A stretch of 33,607 bases of DNA from an uncultured Bacteroidaceae bacterium. Its GTDB lineage: Bacteria > Bacteroidota > Bacteroidia > Bacteroidales > Bacteroidaceae. The translations under genes were made by a program, and so were the position numbers. Location of the stretch: NCBI GenBank assembly GCA_934394435.1, contig CAKRRN010000026.1, positions 1 through 33,607 on the forward strand. The letters run 5' to 3'. The notes below the pieces were generated by a model. That model did no database searches. It worked only from the letters and a program-made list of their open reading frames with translations, and was not told the origin of the DNA. Numbering within the stretch: position 1 is the stretch's first letter; each line of letters opens with the position of its first letter. Positions 24,499-31,287 of this stretch are shown one piece after another.

Positions 24499-25773
24499 AT
24501 GACTATCAACGAGTACAAATTTGCTGGTAAGAAGGCAATCGTTCGTGTTGACTTCAATGTACCTTTGAATGAGAATGGTGAGATTACCGATGACACCCGT
24601 ATCCGTGGTGCCCTGCCAACCTTGAAAAAGATTTTGGCTGACGGTGGTGCGCTGATTATCATGAGCCACATGGGCAAGCCAAAGGGTAAGGTAAATCCCA
24701 AACTTTCTTTGGGTCAGATTAAGGATGCTGTGGCAAAAGCTCTGGGCGTTGCAGAGGTTAAGTTCGCACCAGATTGTGCAAAGGCAAAAGAAGCTGCTGA
24801 TGCTCTGAAGATGGGTGAGGTGCTGCTTTTGGAAAACCTCCGTTTCTATCCTGAGGAAGAAGGCAAGCCCGTGGGCATTGACAAAGAAGATCCCGCTTAT
24901 GATGCTGCCAAGAAGGAGATGAAGGCTCGTCAGAAGGACTTCGCTAAGACTCTGGCAAGCTATGCTGACTGCTATGTGATGGATGCTTTTGGTACAGCTC
25001 ATCGTAAGCACGCTTCTACAGCCGTAATCGCTGATTATTTCGATGCTGACAATAAGATGCTTGGTTTCCTGATGGAGAAGGAGGTACAGGCTGTTGATAA
25101 TGTATTGAGCAACATCAAGCGTCCTTTTGTTGCCATTATGGGTGGCTCAAAGGTATCTTCAAAGATTGGCATCATCCAGAACCTTCTTGGCAAGGTGGAT
25201 AAACTCATTCTTTGTGGTGGTATGACTTATACTTTCTCTAAGGCTCATGGCGGTGAGATTGGTCAGTCAATAGTAGAATTGGACAAGCTTGATGTGGCCT
25301 TGGACGTAGAGAAGACTGCAAAGGAAAATGGTGTAGAGCTTGTACTGGGTGTTGACTCTGTTTGCTGCACAGACTATGATTTTGCAAAGTTTGCTGTTAA
25401 GGAAGGTGCCAAGGTTGAGGTGTTCCCCTCAAACGCTATTCCTGCTGAGTTCGAAGGTCTGGATGCAGGTCCTCTGAGCCGAGAAAAGTTTGCAAAGGCA
25501 ATAGAGGGTGCTAAAACTATTCTTTGGAACGGTCCTGCTGGCTGCTTCGAATGTGATGAGTTCACCGCTGGTAGCAAGGCAATTGGTGATGCTATTGCTA
25601 AGGCTACAGCAGAAGGTGCTTTCTCACTCATTGGCGGAGGTGACTCTGTGGCTTGCTGCACCAAGTTTGGTCTGACAGACAAGGTTTCTTATATTTCTAC
25701 AGGTGGTGGTGCTTTGCTTGAGGCTATCGAGGGTAAGGTTCTTCCAGGTGTTGCTGCCATCAAGGGCGAATGA
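24499..25773 (+). CDS. pgk: Phosphoglycerate kinase
   Basis: This glycolytic enzyme interconverts 1,3-bisphosphoglycerate plus ADP and 3-phosphoglycerate plus ATP. The 424 residues have the N-terminal signature VRVDFNVPL, the GGSKVSSKIG nucleotide-binding region and the C-terminal GGGDSVACCTKFGL. Codon use is biased toward frequent codons, as expected of a highly expressed gene. It has a strong promoter (24419-24450). The stop overlaps the start of the next gene (ATGA, 4 nt), so pgk may be translationally coupled to a lipoprotein gene that has no clear link to glycolysis. Confidence 0.98.
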   Translation: MTINEYKFAGKKAIVRVDFNVPLNENGEITDDTRIRGALPTLKKILADGGALIIMSHMGKPKGKVNPKLSLGQIKDAVAKALGVAEVKFAPDCAKAKEAADALKMGEVLLLENLRFYPEEEGKPVGIDKEDPAYDAAKKEMKARQKDFAKTLASYADCYVMDAFGTAHRKHASTAVIADYFDADNKMLGFLMEKEVQAVDNVLSNIKRPFVAIMGGSKVSSKIGIIQNLLGKVDKLILCGGMTYTFSKAHGGEIGQSIVELDKLDVALDVEKTAKENGVELVLGVDSVCCTDYDFAKFAVKEGAKVEVFPSNAIPAEFEGLDAGPLSREKFAKAIEGAKTILWNGPAGCFECDEFTAGSKAIGDAIAKATAEGAFSLIGGGDSVACCTKFGLTDKVSYISTGGGALLEAIEGKVLPGVAAIKGE

Positions 25774-26723
25774 AACCTCTGAACGTATTTTTACTTACAT
25801 GCATATTGGTGACGGCCTCCTGTTCGCAGAAACAGGGGGCCTTGCCATCTGTGCAGGCAACTGAATGTGCCGATACGATGGCGCTAAAGGTGGCTGTGAT
25901 GCCCACATTCAGTTGCTTGCCAGTATATTATGCCCAACGGATGGGAATGTTCGATTCTGCTGGCGTGAAGATTTGTCTAGACAGATATCGAGCACAAATG
26001 GATGTGGATACGACCATACTGCGTGGACACGTGCACGTGGCGGTAACAGACCTTGTGCGTGCCATCAGACTTCAGAATGATAGCGTCAGACTTTCTGTTC
26101 TTCTCGCTGCAGACGAGCCTCTTTCGATGGTGGCTCAGAAAGGTAAGCGCATTAAGAAAATGGCGCAAATGAAGGAAAGGATGGTGGCTGTCAGTCGGTT
26201 GTCGGCTACTGACTACTGGTGTCAGCGTATGCAGAAGGATGCTGGGATGGATGCCTTGCAACTCTTCAGACCGCAGATAAATGACGTATTTCTTCGGGCA
26301 GATATGTTGCTTAATGGGCTTATAGATGCTGCCATACTACCAGAGCCGTATGCCACGTGGACTGTTTTGGAAGGCAATCCTCGTGTAAATCAGTCAAAGC
26401 CCAACGAGATGAGCAATGCTCTGTGGGTGGCTCCTTTCAAGAAGAAGTTGTCTGACAGGCATCTTGCACAGTTCAAAATTTTTACGCAGGTTTATCGTAC
26501 TGCTGTCGAAAAGTTGATAAGCAATCCTCAGCCCGACACCTTGCGGACGATACTGGTGGATGAGTTTAGACTTCCTGTTTTGCTTGCAGATTCTATACAA
26601 CTTCCTTTAATGGCTCTACCGCATATTCCCACAGAAGCAGAGGTTGAGAAAGCCTCAACTTGGTTAAACGAACAAGGTAAACTTCCAAAAGGTTTCTCGT
26701 CAAAGGATTTTCTCCAACAATAA
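25770..26723 (+). CDS. ABC-type substrate-binding lipoprotein (NMT1/SsuA-like), orphan
   Basis: The 317-residue protein has a lipoprotein signal (MKPLNVFLLTCILVTASC, acyl Cys18). The mature part matches periplasmic binding proteins of the NMT1/THI5/SsuA type: LKVAVMPTFSCLPVYYAQRM at the first strand, GMFDSAGVKICLDRYRAQMD, AVTDLVRAI and a hinge-like DAAILPEPYATWTV near 195. Such proteins usually deliver sulfonates, pyrimidine precursors or similar ligands to an ABC importer, but no permease or ATPase gene lies nearby. The 4-nt overlap with pgk and the downstream TPR gene at 10 bp place it within one operon. Ligand unknown. Confidence 0.8.
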   Translation: MKPLNVFLLTCILVTASCSQKQGALPSVQATECADTMALKVAVMPTFSCLPVYYAQRMGMFDSAGVKICLDRYRAQMDVDTTILRGHVHVAVTDLVRAIRLQNDSVRLSVLLAADEPLSMVAQKGKRIKKMAQMKERMVAVSRLSATDYWCQRMQKDAGMDALQLFRPQINDVFLRADMLLNGLIDAAILPEPYATWTVLEGNPRVNQSKPNEMSNALWVAPFKKKLSDRHLAQFKIFTQVYRTAVEKLISNPQPDTLRTILVDEFRLPVLLADSIQLPLMALPHIPTEAEVEKASTWLNEQGKLPKGFSSKDFLQQ

Positions 26724-26732
26724 ATAAGATAA

Positions 26733-28793
26733 ATGGTGTTCATGGATGGTTCTACTCTAAACCAGCTGGCAGATGCTGTGATGCATGACCTATCGGAAAG
26801 GCATGTATGCGAGGCTCATGACAAGTTGAATATGATGGTTCGAGCATGTTCTGACGAACAGTTAAGTGCTGACTTCGAAGAGCTTAGGAGCAACTATAGC
26901 GCGATGCTCTTGTTCCTGACACAAGGAGGAAGTGACGAGAACCGTTTTTGTAGCCAAAATGAGATTATAGGTCAGACTTGGTTTATCCTGCTGCGTGCTC
27001 GCAGAGGGATAAGGCTAATGAGCGGAAATGACTTATATTGCCGTACTTGGAATCGCCTTCTTCAGCAGTCTGTCACAGAACAATGGCTCATGGAGCAATG
27101 GGTACGTACCAATCCCTCTCAGGAGCGTCTTGACCTTCAAGACACTTTGTTCGACTTCATTTGGACTTCAACGTTGTGGCGTAAGGAACGAGCTTCGTTG
27201 TGGTATGATTTCATTTCGCGTCAGGACGCCATGGTTCAGAGACATCTTTGTGGTGCGCTTTTCCTCTCAGCGTGGGAATATCCAGATACAGAGAAGATGA
27301 CTTTGCTCACCAGACTGGCTTGCTCTGAGCATTCGGATGTGTCAGATATGGCTGTCACAGGATTAGTCTTGTTAAGTCAAGAGTATGGGAGTGAGTTGGA
27401 ACGTATGGCGGGCTACGTGCTTGACACGTCCAACGAGCGTATTGCTTCTATGTTGCTTCCTGTCCAGAAAGAATTTGCGCTGATGCTTGCTTCTCGTCTT
27501 GATACGCAACGCGAGGAGGAAGAGTTAGAGAAGGTCAGTCAGAGCAATGTCCATGATGCAGTCAACAACGTGCTTCGCATAAAAATGAAATACGTGAAGA
27601 AAAGACTTGCGAAAGGCTATGATCCCAATCTTAGTCGCTTGAGTCTTCTGCATAGTTGTCGATTCCTGCAAACATGCTCACATTGGTTCCTTGCTTTCGA
27701 TTCCTCTCATCCGCTGGCACAGTCTGTGGCTTTAGGTACTGATGGCAAGGAGAATACCCAACTTGTACAAATGACGGAATACAGTCCAGACTGTGATGTG
27801 GACAAGTATTCCCTATGCGAGGTTATTTCCCGAAACAAGTCATTTGCCCAGGCCATGTCGGCACAGGTAAACGAAGTGGAGTTGGGCAAGGAGGAAGCGC
27901 TCAAATACAGAAATCCGTTGCGCTCTATTATGCAAAATCTGTATCGTTTCTTTAGTAGTTCGCCTGTCTCAAATGATTTGAATAATCCTTTTTCTTCGTG
28001 CGACATGCTATTGGCACAGGAGCGTTTCAGAGTGCTGGGCAACGAAGACGACCTCCAATTATGCATCTCCGTGTTAATGGACGCACAGGAGTATGTGCTT
28101 GCAGGAAGAATTCTGGATGATATGATTATACGAGCAGGAGCAGACGTCCGTTTGCTTAGCTTGAGGGGAGAATGTTATTTCCTGCAGAAGGAGTGGAAGA
28201 AAGCTTACCAGTGTTTTATTCAAACCACTTTTCTTGAGAAGCCAGATCAGTCGGTTGTCAGTTATCTGAGTTCTTGCTGTGAGAACATGGGCAGAAGAAC
28301 TGAGATGGTTAAGTGGACAAAGACTTTGCTCGATTTTCGTCCCGAAGATGACGATTTACGTAAGAAATATGTGAAGGCGTGTATGCTGGAATCAGAATAC
28401 GACGAAGCCTTGCTGCAGCTGTATCGCCTTGACTATGATAATCCTGACAATACGGAAACGCTCATTAACATTGTTGACTGTCTGATGCGACAAGGCAAAC
28501 GTGAAGCTGCCAGTAAGTATCATAGCAGACTCGTAGCTATAAGTCATTCTGGCGTATGGAGACCACTTGCATATTCCGGTCATTTTAAATTTATCAGCCG
28601 TGACTGGGCAGGGGCAAAAGCATTCTATTCGGCAGCAGCAGCGTGCTATACGGAGAAGGAAAATGCTACGTATGCAGACTTTTTGGCTTTGCTGGAGAAG
28701 GATTTCCCTTTGCTCGAGGCTAATAACATTCAGAGACAAGATTTCGAACTGATGAGAGATGCCTTGTGGCAGGTACTTGTACGAGGAATATGA
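26733..28793 (+). CDS. Large tetratricopeptide-repeat protein
   Basis: This 686-residue cytoplasmic protein has no signal peptide. The C-terminal half (about 435-670) contains TPR-type helical hairpins, for instance DAQEYVLAGRILDDMIIRAG, GECYFLQKEWKKAYQCFIQ and SEYDEALLQLYRLDYDNPD. The N-terminal half is alpha-helical and rich in Leu and charged residues but shows no recognised domain. Its function is unknown; TPR proteins usually scaffold protein complexes. Start at ATG 26733, with Met4 also possible. It lies 9 bp after the binding-protein gene and 13 bp before the thioredoxin-like gene. Confidence 0.85.
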   Translation: MVFMDGSTLNQLADAVMHDLSERHVCEAHDKLNMMVRACSDEQLSADFEELRSNYSAMLLFLTQGGSDENRFCSQNEIIGQTWFILLRARRGIRLMSGNDLYCRTWNRLLQQSVTEQWLMEQWVRTNPSQERLDLQDTLFDFIWTSTLWRKERASLWYDFISRQDAMVQRHLCGALFLSAWEYPDTEKMTLLTRLACSEHSDVSDMAVTGLVLLSQEYGSELERMAGYVLDTSNERIASMLLPVQKEFALMLASRLDTQREEEELEKVSQSNVHDAVNNVLRIKMKYVKKRLAKGYDPNLSRLSLLHSCRFLQTCSHWFLAFDSSHPLAQSVALGTDGKENTQLVQMTEYSPDCDVDKYSLCEVISRNKSFAQAMSAQVNEVELGKEEALKYRNPLRSIMQNLYRFFSSSPVSNDLNNPFSSCDMLLAQERFRVLGNEDDLQLCISVLMDAQEYVLAGRILDDMIIRAGADVRLLSLRGECYFLQKEWKKAYQCFIQTTFLEKPDQSVVSYLSSCCENMGRRTEMVKWTKTLLDFRPEDDDLRKKYVKACMLESEYDEALLQLYRLDYDNPDNTETLINIVDCLMRQGKREAASKYHSRLVAISHSGVWRPLAYSGHFKFISRDWAGAKAFYSAAAACYTEKENATYADFLALLEKDFPLLEANNIQRQDFELMRDALWQVLVRGI

Positions 28794-28806
28794 TAGATAG
28801 AACTCT

Positions 28807-29385
28807 ATGAATCTGAGCCGTTCTTTTTCTCTTCTTCTAAATTTTTCCTTGCCCGTTCTGCTGTCAGTCTCATGTACAGGCGGTGGCGGAGTCCCCTCTT
28901 CAGCATTTGGGTCAGACCATAATTTGCCTGATAGAGAACAGATGTGGATTCAGCAGAATCGCCTTCTTGCCCCAGGCGCATACGCTCCCTTGATTCGTTT
29001 GCCTTTCCTGTTTCCTGAATCAGATACTGACGCACAGCTTTTGGATTCCGTCAATCATGTTTCTCATGTCGTACTCTTTTGGGCATCGTGGTGTAGCGAC
29101 TGTCGTGAGGAGATTCCATCCTTGGTTTCTTTGCAGAAGAGTTTTCCATCCTTACCTTGGTTAACCGTTTCTTTGGACAACGAGGCGGTTAAGGCGCAGC
29201 AGTATGTGTGGAAGTCTCATCTACAGGGGATTCATCTTTTCGATGGTAGAGACTGGCGTGGTGAAGCATGCACGGATTATGCAGTTCCTCTTCATGGCAT
29301 TCCTTTCATGGTGTTGGTGGACGAAGAGGGGAAAGTTGTGTGGAGCGGAGCAGATACTGATAGTCTTGTGCAGCATATCCGTTAA
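28807..29385 (+). CDS. TlpA-like thioredoxin-fold lipoprotein
   Basis: The 192-residue protein has a lipoprotein signal with Cys23 (LLSVSC) and a thioredoxin-fold domain at about 75-190. The active site is WCSDC with Cys96 and Cys99, in the context VVLFWASWCSDC; cis-Pro appears in LHGIPFMVLVDEEGKV. TlpA/ResA-type proteins reduce disulfides in the envelope, and some help cytochrome c maturation. It is the last gene of the pgk-binding protein-TPR-thioredoxin run; a terminator-like stem lies beyond it at about 29416-29448 but has its T-run on the other strand. Confidence 0.87.
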   Translation: MNLSRSFSLLLNFSLPVLLSVSCTGGGGVPSSAFGSDHNLPDREQMWIQQNRLLAPGAYAPLIRLPFLFPESDTDAQLLDSVNHVSHVVLFWASWCSDCREEIPSLVSLQKSFPSLPWLTVSLDNEAVKAQQYVWKSHLQGIHLFDGRDWRGEACTDYAVPLHGIPFMVLVDEEGKVVWSGADTDSLVQHIR

Positions 29386-30040
29386 TCTCTCCACTTAGCC
29401 TTTTCTCAAAAAAGACTCTCTCTGATTTCCTCTGCTTTAGGGAGAGAGAAGAGAGAGGGGAAAAATGAGAGAGAAGGGGAGCTGTGCGTTGTTTTAAGCC
29501 CCGAGTAGGCTCTTCTTAGCGAGAGAGGGCGGCCTTTGTCCTGTGGGGGAGGAGCTTTGGGGGCATATAGACCATGCAACCTCCTCTTTGAGCAAAAGAG
29601 CAACGAGTAGATTTCATTCCGCAGCTTGCGGATAATGAGCTTCCATGCTTCTATGATTTCTGTTTGGTTGCTTTCGCTTTCTTCGGCTCAGTAGGAATTT
29701 TGTGGGGATAAGTTTCTACAGAGCCTTAAACTTGGTTGAGTTCATTGAATTTTGTTATTAAGGCCAAACCACAGGCTTACCTCATCCCCACACACAAGAA
29801 AAGTCTTTTCGTTAGGTTGCTTTTTATGACGTTGTCATGTTGTACGACTATAGCATCTATGAACGTACGACATGAGGTGGCATTGTCGTACGACATGAAG
29901 GTGTATAGTTGTACGGCATGACATCTGCATCACCAAGCTGTCATGTATTTATGAAGGAGGAGTGAACCGAAATGAACGTGGAGTGAATATAAGTGAAGCA
30001 TCACTATCTGCTAATGCGGTGGTTTCATTTCCCCAAGTTC
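29386..30040. other. Gap with low-complexity sequence, dyad and possible small ORF
   Basis: No gene is well supported in this 655-bp gap. A CTCTCTC/GAGAGAG stem (29416-29448) has a T-run only on the minus strand. A 61-codon ORF (29736-29921) is open on the plus strand, but its end runs through the dyad at 29833-29923, so coding is doubtful. Just before the element at 30041, GTGAA words recur (29961-29999). Confidence 0.5.
29833..29923. repeat. Long dyad with nested GTACGACATGA direct repeats
   Basis: TGTCATGTTGTACGACTATA (29833-29852) is matched by the inverse of TATAGTTGTACGGCATGACA (29904-29923), 17 of 20 positions. Inside lie two direct copies of CGTACGACATGA (29864 and 29887, 23 bp apart), the second of which contains the palindrome GTCGTACGAC. 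Confidence 0.7.
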
Positions 30041-30298
30041 GGCTCTACCGATAAACTGGGGGAAGTTTCGGACACTATTCACAGGCGCGTCCTGTACACT
30101 TATAAGCCCCCCAGTTTGCTTGTCTGTACAAAGGATATAATGATAAGATTCATACGAAATGGCTCAATTTATTTTCCTAGTTGGAGAAAAATATTTTCCC
30201 AGTTAGGAAAAAAGAAAAGAGCTACTATAATGGTCTACTATTATCGTTTTATAAAATGGATAGTGCGTCTATGTTTTTACTGTTTACACAGTGAATAA
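30041..30298. repeat. Second copy of the element's left module, right module missing
   Basis: By eye about 80% identical to 8084-8340 over some 250 bp. The left terminal repeat is seen as GGCTCTACCGATAAACTGGG then GGA. The hairpin ACAGG-cgcgt-CCTGT (30081-30095) keeps the stem of the other copy (8127-8141) with a changed loop. TTGTCTGTACAAAGGATATA and AAAATGGATAGTGCGTCTA are nearly invariant. The match stops just before the tRNA terminator at 30346; no right end or 22-bp units follow. Confidence 0.75.
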
Positions 30299-30345
30299 TC
30301 CGCTGACCCTAAGTTCCGAACCAAAAGGAACTTGTATAAAAAAGA

Positions 30346-30372
30346 AACATCTCTTCTGTATGGAGAGATGTT
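30346..30372 (-). terminator. Terminator after tRNA-Glu copy 1
   Basis: AACATCTCT (30346-30354) and AGAGATGTT (30364-30372) form a 9-bp stem, followed on the minus strand by TCTTTTTT. It lies 7 bp beyond the tRNA 3' end. Confidence 0.85.
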
Positions 30373-30379
30373 CTTGCTG

Positions 30380-30451
30380 TAGCGCCTACGGGAATCGAAC
30401 CCGTGTTCCATGCGTGAGAGGCATGTGTCCTAGCCGCTAGACGAAAGCGCC
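30380..30451 (-). tRNA. tRNA-Glu(CTC), copy 1
   Basis: This 72-nt sequence folds as a complete cloverleaf: acceptor GGCGCTT/AGGCGCT with G-U pairs, D-arm GTCTAGCGGCTAGGAC, anticodon arm CATGC-CTCTCAC-GCATG and T-arm ACGGG-TTCGATT-CCCGT. The anticodon CTC reads GAG. CCA is not encoded. It is identical to copy 2, and is last in the minus-strand order Ser-Glu-Glu. Confidence 0.95.
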
Positions 30452-30488
30452 TTTTCTTTTTGTTTGTATGACTTCTTGAGCAATAAAA

Positions 30489-30516
30489 AAGGATGCCTCT
30501 TGGAATAGGTATCCTT
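30489..30516 (-). terminator. Terminator between the two tRNA-Glu copies
   Basis: AAGGATGCCT (30489-30498) and AGGTATCCTT (30507-30516) form a stem with one mismatch, followed on the minus strand by TTTTTATTG. The next tRNA copy therefore may need its own promoter or read-through. Confidence 0.75.
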
Positions 30517-30525
30517 CTTTTGCTG

Positions 30526-30597
30526 TAGCGCCTACGGGAATCGAACCCGTGTTCCATGCGTGAGAGGCATGTGTCCTAGCCGCTAGACGAAAGCGCC
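30526..30597 (-). tRNA. tRNA-Glu(CTC), copy 2
   Basis: The sequence is identical over all 72 nt to the copy at 30380-30451, with the same cloverleaf and anticodon CTC. It lies 28 bp downstream of tRNA-Ser(GCT) in the direction of transcription. Confidence 0.95.
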
Positions 30598-30625
30598 ATC
30601 TGCAATAGCCGAGGAGAATCAGCAG

Positions 30626-30712
30626 CGGAAGCTGGGGGATTCGAACCCCCGGTACGGTAACCCGCACGTCAGTTTAGCAAACTGGTGGTTTCAGCCACTC
30701 ACCCAAACTTCC
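30626..30712 (-). tRNA. tRNA-Ser(GCT)
   Basis: An 87-nt class II tRNA: acceptor GGAAGTT/AGCTTCC, anticodon loop TTGCTAA (anticodon GCT, reads AGC/AGU), long variable arm (ACGTGCGGGTTACCGTACC) and T-arm GGGGG-TTCGAAT-CCCCC. CCA is not encoded. It is the first gene of the three-tRNA transcript. Confidence 0.95.
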
Positions 30713-30768
30713 TTCTGCTACTGGGGTAGTTTAGAACCGCTGTCCTGCTCCCCTTCTCAATTGCGATG

Positions 30769-30800
30769 CAAAGGTAGGGGTTTTTCTTTATTCCTGCAAG
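30769..30800 (-). promoter_or_regulatory. Promoter of the tRNA-Ser-Glu-Glu cluster
   Basis: On the minus strand, CTTG (30800-30797), 20 nt, then TACCTTTG (30776-30769) match the Bacteroidetes consensus. It starts the leader about 50 nt before tRNA-Ser. Confidence 0.75.
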
Positions 30801-30819
30801 TGTTGCGGCATTTTTTTTG

Positions 30820-30827
30820 TAACTTTG
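30820..30827 (+). promoter_or_regulatory. Putative -7 box for the ketoisomerase operon
   Basis: TAACTTTG matches TAnnTTTG 23 bp before the ATG at 30850, back to back with the tRNA promoter. No clear -33 box is seen upstream, but a TTG lies at 30803-30805. Confidence 0.55.
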
Positions 30828-30849
30828 CAGTAAATAATTACGATAAGAC

Positions 30850-31287
30850 ATGATTGAGAAGGCTGATTCGAGGGTTTTGCCAGAGGGATGCCGTCTGGTA
30901 CGTTTACCCATGATGAAGGACAGGAGAGGATGCCTAAGTTTTCTACAGGCTTCATCAGATATTCCTTTTAGAATAGAAAGGGTATTTTGGATTTGGGGTG
31001 TACCAGAAGGGCAGAAGCGTGGGGGACATGCTCACAGAACTTGCTCAGAGGTGGTGTTTCCTGTGACTGGAGCCTTTACCATGTATGTAGATGACAGGAC
31101 ACAGCGAACAGAGGTACGTATGGACGATCCTTCGTGCGGCATACTGATTCCTGCGGGCATGTGGTGTGAGCTGAGTGATTTCAAAACGGGTACAGCTTGT
31201 GTAGTGGTGGCTTCTCATCCGTACGATGCTGATGGATACATCAACACTTACGAGGATTATCTCAAGGAAGGAGAGGTGGCGAAATGA
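30850..31287 (+). CDS. FdtA/QdtA-like (WxcM) sugar 3,4-ketoisomerase
   Basis: The 145-residue cupin protein fits the FdtA/QdtA family, which moves the keto group of dTDP-4-keto-6-deoxyglucose from C4 to C3 in the making of 3-amino sugars. Key stretches are KDRRGCLSFLQASSDIPFRI, FWIWGVPEGQKRGGHAHRTC with the metal- or substrate-facing His pair, and the C-terminal HPYDADGYINTYEDYL. Its stop overlaps the next start by 4 nt (ATGA), a fusion enzyme with an aminotransferase domain, which is the step expected to follow. Family assignment is secure; the exact sugar isomer (galacto or gluco) is not. Confidence 0.9.
   Translation: MIEKADSRVLPEGCRLVRLPMMKDRRGCLSFLQASSDIPFRIERVFWIWGVPEGQKRGGHAHRTCSEVVFPVTGAFTMYVDDRTQRTEVRMDDPSCGILIPAGMWCELSDFKTGTACVVVASHPYDADGYINTYEDYLKEGEVAK

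Noticed and set aside
29406..29603. 65-codon minus-strand ORF
   Set aside because: Low-complexity Ser/Pro/Lys-rich translation of CT-rich DNA with no start signals.
29736..29921. 61-codon plus-strand ORF
   Set aside because: Its last third lies in the dyad at 29833-29923 and no promoter is seen; it is more likely a non-coding repeat that happens to be open.
30309..30667. Two minus-strand ORFs with a shared sequence
   Set aside because: They are translations of the two identical tRNA-Glu genes and their flanks, not proteins.
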